Positions 58,312-64,000 of a DNA stretch of 64,000 bases are shown here, one piece after another. Under the pieces are notes generated by a model. The model had not been told where the DNA came from, did no database searches, and was given only the letters and a program-made list of their open reading frames with translations. This DNA is from Aradus depressus (lineage: Eukaryota > Arthropoda > Insecta > Hemiptera > Aradidae): positions 81,790,037 through 81,854,036 of the forward strand of contig OY759214.1 of NCBI GenBank assembly GCA_963662175.1, in the 5' to 3' direction. The position numbers and the translations under genes are program-made. How positions within the stretch are numbered: the first letter of the stretch is position 1; each line of letters begins with the position of its first letter.

Positions 58312-58757
58312 GTTTTACAGGTTGTCAAATAAGATGTAGTCTGACCTTCCGGCTTTCGAGGTTGCCCTCGTCATCAAGCAGTCTGATAAATAACAATTTT
58401 TGTGAAATTAACCTAATTAAAATAATTTAATAAATAACATTTAAAAAGAAGATACATTTTAAAGAGTCTCACGTTCTCCCAGTTTTGACTCAGATGGGAG
58501 ACAGGAATAACTTATCTGTCCCCATCCATGAAATTTTAAATTGTTAAAGTTTTTAGATAGTTTTATTTATTTATAGTTATTTTTATTATAATAAAAAAAA
58601 ATTAATTTTATTCACTAAAATATTTTAATTAGGTTAACTTCAAAAACAATTATTTATCAGACTGCCTGATGAGGGCTACCTCGAAAACCGGCTAGCACAA
58701 ATAAAAAATCTGTGAGAGGTCAGACTACCTTTACTTGACAACTTGTGAAATAATCAC
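58312..58757. mobile_element. Large foldback element, TTTCACAGGTTGTCAAATA family
   Basis: The left arm TTTTACAGGTTGTCAAATAA, GATGTAGTCTGACC, GAGGTTGCCCTCGTCATCAA and CAGTCTGATAAATAAC is inverted at about 58625-58757 as TTATTTATCAGACTGCCTGA, GAGGGCTACCTCG, GGTCAGACTACC, TTGACAACTTGTGAAA. Arms are about 130 bp, loop about 180 bp. A short relative is at 40570-40680. Confidence 0.88.
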
Positions 58758-58857
58758 TTCTCACTACTTCAGCCATCTTCATATTTACAAATTTCTTGTG
58801 AAGCTCATACATACGTAATGTATAGAAATTGAACTGATGGACTCTTAAGGCTCCTAT

Positions 58858-59085
58858 AGTTATTGTACCTCATGCCCGGGCTTAACTATGAAGTCATATC
58901 GCCTACTATCAGAGCGCTTTTTCGTCTCTCTGGTGGAGCGCTTACTTTAGGAGTTCTAAATTTTGCTTATCTAGGTTATTCACTTAGGGTAGGGCTTCTT
59001 TAACGAGTATCTGTTATCGCGCAAGCTTATCTCCCAAATAAAAAACTTAAGGGTCTAGGCCGGGTTTCGAACCCACGATCTTGAT
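58858..59085 (-). mobile_element. SINE-A copy, head lost
   Basis: TTGTACCTCATGCCCGGGCT, TCATATCGCCTACTATCAGA, to GGGTTTCGAACCCACGATCT (B-box region). Diverged. Confidence 0.85.
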
Positions 59086-59099
59086 GTGAAACGGATTTG

Positions 59100-59550
59100 A
59101 AATGTGTCTTCTGTGAATCACCGGTTATGTTCTTCCCCAGCACGAAATAATTACGTTTTTGCTCTCTCACCAAAGTCAATAGATCATTTGGGATAAAACT
59201 TAATATTTGACTTAAATAGAGGCTTCGGAATTCTCAAACTAAGTTTTGTGTCGATACATTCATTATATCAGCAGTTATTTGAGTTGAGCCCTCCTCTGAT
59301 TCACCCCTTCGTTTTGGTCGATTCTGCTGAAAAGTAATAGGTGTCTTTAGAGGATTTGGATTCACTTCGTGTCGATTCATTCTTTCATTCGGGAGTTATC
59401 GTGTTCTCAAATACAGACAGACAGAAATTGTTTTTTAATTTCTTGAATCAAGAGGTCGGAAAACAACATTCCGTTGAAAATTAAACATAGATTTTCTGAC
59501 CCTCTACATAACTTCCCCTAGACTTTGTGTAACTGGGGAAATAAAAAGAA
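59100..59550 (-). repeat. Repeat C copy
   Basis: ATGTTCTTCCCCAGCACGAA, ATAGATCATTTGGGATAA, GTGTCGATACATTCATTATA, AATACAGACAGACAGAAATT, ending CTACATAACTTCCCCTAGAC and TAACTGGGGAAATAAAAA. Confidence 0.7.
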
Positions 59551-59966
59551 AAGTGGAAGAATTGAAAAGAAAGCGATGAAATCCTATTGGTTCATTCACA
59601 GAATTTTAGGACCAGTTAGAAAGTAGACTTAGATTTATGAGGTTTTTAAATATAAAAAGTAATAAACATTTTTGAAAAGTTGAATCTAGGATAGTTAAAA
59701 GTTTCGACAGGTCCCGTTTAGGGTCTTTAGTCTCACTTTCCATATTATTTTATATTTTTGATATAACGACGCATCAACTGCTGTGATTACACAGGCCAGC
59801 GATGAGTGAAACTTTTTCGATTATTTTACCTTTTCTCTATGTATTTTGGCCTGCTGAATTCGAAAATGACACCGAAATTTCTGTATCACATACCGTTTTC
59901 TCACTAAATGCAATTCTGATATTGTTTGTATTAGTATCTATTATCTATTATTAGTATCTATTTTTG

Positions 59967-60315
59967 AGGGTGCCGGTAGCTCAGTGGTAAGCGTGCTTGA
60001 CTTCTGAGCTCAAGATCGTGGGTTCGAAACCCGACCGAGGTCTTTTAGTTTATTTTATTTGGGAGGTAAAATAAACTTAAGCACGCCGTCCTTCGGATGG
60101 GACGTTAAGCGATGGTCCCGAGCTTGTACGATGTCAGGTACTCGTTAAAAACCCCTACCCCAGGTGAATAAAAATTTAGGGTAGGCAAAATTTAGGACTC
60201 CCACAGTAGAGTCGGGCTCATGTCCACCAGAATGACGAAAGAACGCTCTGGTAGTAGGCGATATGACCTCGTAGTTAAAGCCCGGGCATGAGTCATAAAA
60301 CCTAACCTAACTTAA
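59967..60315 (+). mobile_element. SINE-A copy, full length
   Basis: GGGTGCCGGTAGCTCAGTGG, perfect B-box GGGTTCGAAACCCGACCGAG, ACGTTAAGCGATGGTCCCGA, tail CATGAGTCATAAAACCTAAC CTAACTTAACC. It is one of the least mutated copies and, with 6099-6445, gives the consensus. Confidence 0.95.
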
Positions 60316-60479
60316 CCTCTATTATCCGATAATTTTCTGTTCTTGAAAATAAAAACAATTAAATTAATACGGTGTTTAATTAACTAGCGCTTGGTGTGGC
60401 AATTATTGTAACTAAGAAGTGCTATTATCACTATTCAGAAGGCAGTACCTTTTTTCTCATCGTTATCAGCTGTTTCTCT

Positions 60480-61170
60480 GTGTTACCCATGTTGTCAACA
60501 AAGTGAGAAGAACCTACTGCGTTTTGTGTTGAAGTCATGGCGAACCAAGGATGTGTAAACTCTCCTAACAGTTTCTGTTATATTTGTGGATAATTTATGA
60601 TTAAGAAACATCAAAGAAATATTACTAGTTTTATTAGAAAAGTATACTATTCTTTGGAGTGAAACTAGGAGATGAAGATAAAAAGTGGGCACCTCACAAG
60701 GTTTGCTTTGTTTGCGTGGAAAACTTACGAAGATGGTCAGTTAAAAAAATACTGCTTTCAGATTTGGGGGTCCTATGGTATGGAAAAAGCCAAAAAATCA
60801 CCTAAATGATTGCTACTTTTGTCTTGTAGATGTAAAGGGATACAACTCAAAAAATAAAAAAGTTAATGTGTATCCAAGCCTGCCGTCAGCCATTCGACCT
60901 GTTTTGCACGGCTCAGAAGTTCGAATTCCTCTACCTCCACCTTCATTAGATGAAGTAAGCGATTGCAGTGATGATCCTGATTCAGAACAGAAGACAGACG
61001 AAGAATTCCATTGCGGCGATGAAAGCGAAAGCTGTCAAATATTCAAAATCTGATGTGATAAAGAAAAACTGAGATTTGTTGAAGATTCAGCACCCCAAAA
61101 ATATGTACAGACAGAAGAAATTTTGAAAAAAGTTTTTGATGACTTGAATTTTGCAGGCCTGTGTTATTAG
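60480..61170 (+). pseudogene. Decayed N-terminal half of a multicopy transposon-like arthropod gene
   Basis: Conceptual reading: ATGGCGAACCAAGG (60538), then NSFCYICG, an in-frame stop, then RNITSFIRKVYYS. After a frameshift comes FFGVKLGDEDKKWAPHKVCF, VCVENLRRWSV; then MVWKKPKNHLNDCYFCLVDV, KGYNSKNKK, VYPSLPSAIRPV; then an Asp/Glu-rich stretch. The paired Cys-x2-Cys fingers and KPKNH..DCYFC..DVKGYNSK line match, from memory, a protein family repeated many times in arthropod and cnidarian genomes, usually left unnamed. Stops and frameshifts show it is dead. Its C-terminal half appears at 62640-63300. Confidence 0.7.
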
Positions 61171-61639
61171 GGGTGGGCGATCTACAGGCAGGCCACTCCA
61201 TTCTAAGCACTTATGGATAGTCGGCAAGAATATAAATTTAAACTTGGATGGATTTATTTATCTTTATTTACTTTATTATTTATTTACTGATTGGCTTGGT
61301 CAGGGGGGTATACATAAAATGAAAGCTGAAAATATAAGTCATCGGCGTTAATGAGAAGTAAGATAGGAGAGGAGGGAGCAGGTAAGTGGTGAGAAATGGA
61401 TCAGTTTGGAGTAAGAAAGGGTAAGTCGTGTGAACACGGAGAGAGGCGGGTCGGCTCCAACAGTGAAACAAGATCGGAACTAAGTCGTTCCTTATCTGTG
61501 ACTATTGTTCCAATCACTGTTACTTTCACACCTAACATACACACCCTCCCGCCACTCATTAGAATAACAACCTTCGTCCTATATATTAACATTAACCTCC
61601 ATATTAAAATAATATCTCAACTATAATTTTTACTTTCTT

Positions 61640-61730
61640 ATACCTATATTATAGGAAGTATTGTAATCGTGCGAAAATCCGAGATAGAGTTTTCAACGTA
61701 TTTCCACGTTTCAAGGTCCTCTGAACACTT
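61640..61730 (+). repeat. Repeat C terminus
   Basis: TTACTTTCTTATACCTATAT, TATAGGAAGTATTGTAATCG, AGTTTTCAACGTATTTCCAC. Short and diverged. Confidence 0.5.
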
Positions 61731-61748
61731 TTTGACCATTTCAGGATG

Positions 61749-62020
61749 AAAGCAAGCAGGTTCTCGGATGTGTGTGTTTCGTCACTTTGCACTCTAAATC
61801 AGAGGCAATTACTGGGCCGTGTATTAGGACTTTACAAAGGTGGCATTTGTAACTAAGTGCGGCCCTTGAGGTCCACACGGCAAATTTCCCAGCATGTTAT
61901 GATTATCAATAATAATAATAACAACAACAGAAAAAAGTAAGCATTTTATTCAGTACAGAATTGTCTATTAATTTAATTGAATTTAATCTATACATAGATT
62001 TTTAATTGATATGCGAATGG
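61749..62020. repeat. Repeat F, copy 2
   Basis: AAGCAAGCAGGTTCTCGGAT to GATTTTTAATTGATATGCGA, parallel to 28189-28460. It lies inside the interrupted pseudogene and so is part of what was inserted into it. Confidence 0.8.
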
Positions 62021-62639
62021 ACATGCGTAGGCGAAAATGAAAAATTGTACAACACAGGAGAGTAAGCGAAATGTCAATAAAATAAATATTATTCGATGCA
62101 TTCTCTTATTCGTTATTAATATTTGTTATTTAATGTTTTTTTTTTTTTTTGACGGCGCCGCACAGTGGGCCAGATCCCAAATCTAGCTGGACAAAAGTCC
62201 GAAAATGTAGTGAGAGATTTCGGGAAGAAACCAATCTGGTTCAACAAGTAGTATGTGAGAGAGAAATAAACAAAGGGAATTAGAGAGGACAAAGTCAATA
62301 CAGCGCAGCGACGAAATAAACAAACCATGCAAACAGCCGTATTATCTTGAAGGCGAGGTAGTTTTACTGGATCACTTACCTGTGTGTATCGCTCCCGAAC
62401 TTTACTGATCTTTTCTTCATTATTCTTCCATGGAAGGCATTCAAAAGGTAAGTCTTAGCAATTTTTGTTTCGTCTTAAGTCAGTCACAAAGTGTTGGAAG
62501 GGCCACAAGAATAGTGCACGTTTCAAAAAAAAAAAGTTCATTCAAGTTCATAAAGGCGTAACTTTTTTCGTACCTCTCAGTACCTCGTAAACGTTCATTA
62601 TTCTTGTTTGTTGACTTGTAGATAATAGGATGGCACTAA

Positions 62640-63300
62640 ATTTAATGACCCGTTTTTTTTTTTTTTCATTAATATTATCGTATTTGTAACTGCAGGTGTG
62701 AAAATGTCTATATGCAGAAGGGAGTTGTACGATGTCTTGAGAGCCAGCAATCGTCCTATTGGAAATACCCTCGAACAAATTACATCCTTTTTTGACTATA
62801 CGAAGAAAAAATGTGGACTCGGCAGCTATTGATACGCCAAAGCAAGGAGGTGGCAATACAAATGATGGCAATGCAGCTCGAAGGATTTCCAAAATCCTTC
62901 CTTAACAGCTGAAATTACTGGCTTGGATGACTCCTACAGGCTTTGTCATCAGGGTATGATAATTATTTGGAAGCCTTTGAAACATTCGCTGCTGAAACTG
63001 CTCGTATGATGAACGTCTTGCTGTATGATTGGTACACCATGCCAGTCAGGGTTCATAAAATATTGTATGTATGGGAGTGCTCTTTTCAAACATTTTCTAA
63101 TACCTATCGAAAAGCTGGCGGAAGACGTTCAAGAAAGCCAACATAAGGAGATAAAAAGATTCAGGGAACACGTTTCTAGAAAAATGGATCGATTTTCTAC
63201 TAACTGACATTTTAAACAACCTGCTCATTTTGTCTGATCCTTTTATTGGCTCCCTCAGACCATTGCCTTCAAAAAACTGGTATAAGTGAAAAAGTAAGAT
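62640..63300 (+). pseudogene. Decayed C-terminal half of the same transposon-like gene
   Basis: Across several frames: EAFETFAAETARMMNVLLYDW, YTMPVRVHKILY; then GSALFKHFLIPIEKLAEDVQ, ESQHKEIKRFREHVSRKMDR; then ILNNLLILSDPFIGSLRPLP. YDWYTMP.VHKIL..GS.LFKHF.(L)PI..L.EDVQE resembles the conserved end of the same multicopy family. At least four frameshifts or stops. The 1.5 kb between halves (61170-62640) contains unrelated repeats. Confidence 0.65.
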
Positions 63301-63550
63301 AGTTACTCTTAATTTCAACAACGATTTCGGCAGAAATTAGCAGTGAAGACAACAATTCCGTTAGTGGTTTTGGTTTGAGCGACTGTTTGGTCGCTCTAAT
63401 TATAATAATTAAAAAAGTAATTGACAAACCATAGTGTTATTCGTTATTTTTCTGCCTTTTTATGCCCTTCTGAATGATTGAAAAATGATAATTTATCAGT
63501 AACTTATCCACAAGACTTTTGACCCGCTAAATTCGGGATGTGGCCCACGG

Positions 63551-63645
63551 CGCGCCGGTAGCTCAGTGGTATGCGTGCTTGTCTTCTGAGCTCAAGGTCG
63601 TCGGTTCGGAACCCGACTGGAGGCCCTTAGTTTATTTTATCTTCC
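63551..63645 (+). mobile_element. SINE-A head fragment
   Basis: GCGCCGGTAGCTCAGTGGTA, CTTCTGAGCTCAAGGTCGTC, GGTTCGGAACCCGAC, ending TTTATTTTATCTT. The rest of the element is absent. Confidence 0.85.
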
Positions 63646-63649
63646 TCTC

Positions 63650-64000
63650 CTTCGACTCTCTTGCATGTTGCTATCTCTTCATGTCCTTCTCCAAAAGTCC
63701 ACTTTTTTAACTGGATTCATTTTTATGCATAGAGATCATAGAAAATAATAAATAAATTAAATATTTTGAAACTAGGTCAGTATTGGGCCAAGAGTGTCCG
63801 TCCAACAAGTGTGTAAGGTGTGAGGACTGTGTTGGTTCAGAGGAAAGCGTGACCGTGTCAAATCTCCACCTCCAAATGTAAGACCCCCCCTTGTGGTTCG
63901 GTTTTGTGCTTCTCTCTGAAAGGTTGAGAAGACGTCCCATATCACATGTCTTGGCGCCCCTCTGCCACGCCAATCATTGCAAACCAACCCTCTCTCTCCT
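63650..64000. other. No recognised feature
   Basis: Short overlapping minus-strand open frames exist at the right edge (63707-63987), with Trp/Gly/Arg-rich readings but no motif I recognise. The window ends before this can be judged. Confidence 0.3.

Overview
This is eukaryotic, AT-rich, intron-bearing and repeat-dense DNA, almost certainly from an insect. The grounds are GT/AG-spliced genes with long introns, a fatty acyl-CoA reductase of the arthropod wax/pheromone type, a secreted proline-rich YGPP-repeat protein of cuticle character, a Jockey-type LINE, and many tRNA-derived SINEs with TTAGGTTAGG-like tails. I cannot fix the species. A hemipteran is my guess, with weak support.

Layout. 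(1) 1-7.1 kb, minus strand: six 5' coding exons of a fatty acyl-CoA reductase, running off the left edge. Introns hold a pogo/Tigger-like DNA transposon, a 230-bp direct duplication and SINEs. (2) 7.1-18.5 kb: intergenic or intronic AT-rich DNA with SINEs, a LINE RT remnant and an 81-bp tandem repeat. (3) 18.5-21.5 kb, minus strand: one very large exon (about 986 codons) of a secreted YGPP-repeat protein. (4) 21.5-27.8 kb: repeats only, including a SINE / hAT / SINE nest with perfect target-site duplications. (5) 27.8-46.35 kb, plus strand: a ten-exon gene whose splice phases all agree and which encodes 1198 residues of an unrecognised, basic, repeat-containing protein. Its introns hold two tandem arrays (61 bp and about 102 bp), a 5'-truncated Jockey LINE, hAT and foldback MITEs, and SINEs. 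(6) 46.4-64 kb: no confident host gene. It holds dispersed repeats, several long foldback elements, a few orphan exon-like segments and a decayed copy of a multicopy, transposon-like arthropod gene (60.5-63.3 kb).

The three genes share no evident pathway beyond the possible surface-barrier theme of the first two (cuticular lipid enzyme and cuticle-like secreted protein). The most notable results are the complete exon model of the 1198-residue orphan protein; two unrelated tRNA-derived SINE families, one with about 24 copies in 64 kb; a high-copy dispersed repeat bounded by TTACTTCCCCAGC / GGGGAAGTTATGTAATC ends, apparently the seed of a tandem array; and several datable nested insertions. Family labels SINE-A, SINE-B, repeat C and MITE-D are mine. 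All coordinates were read by eye; repeat edges without a target-site duplication are approximate to about 10 bases.
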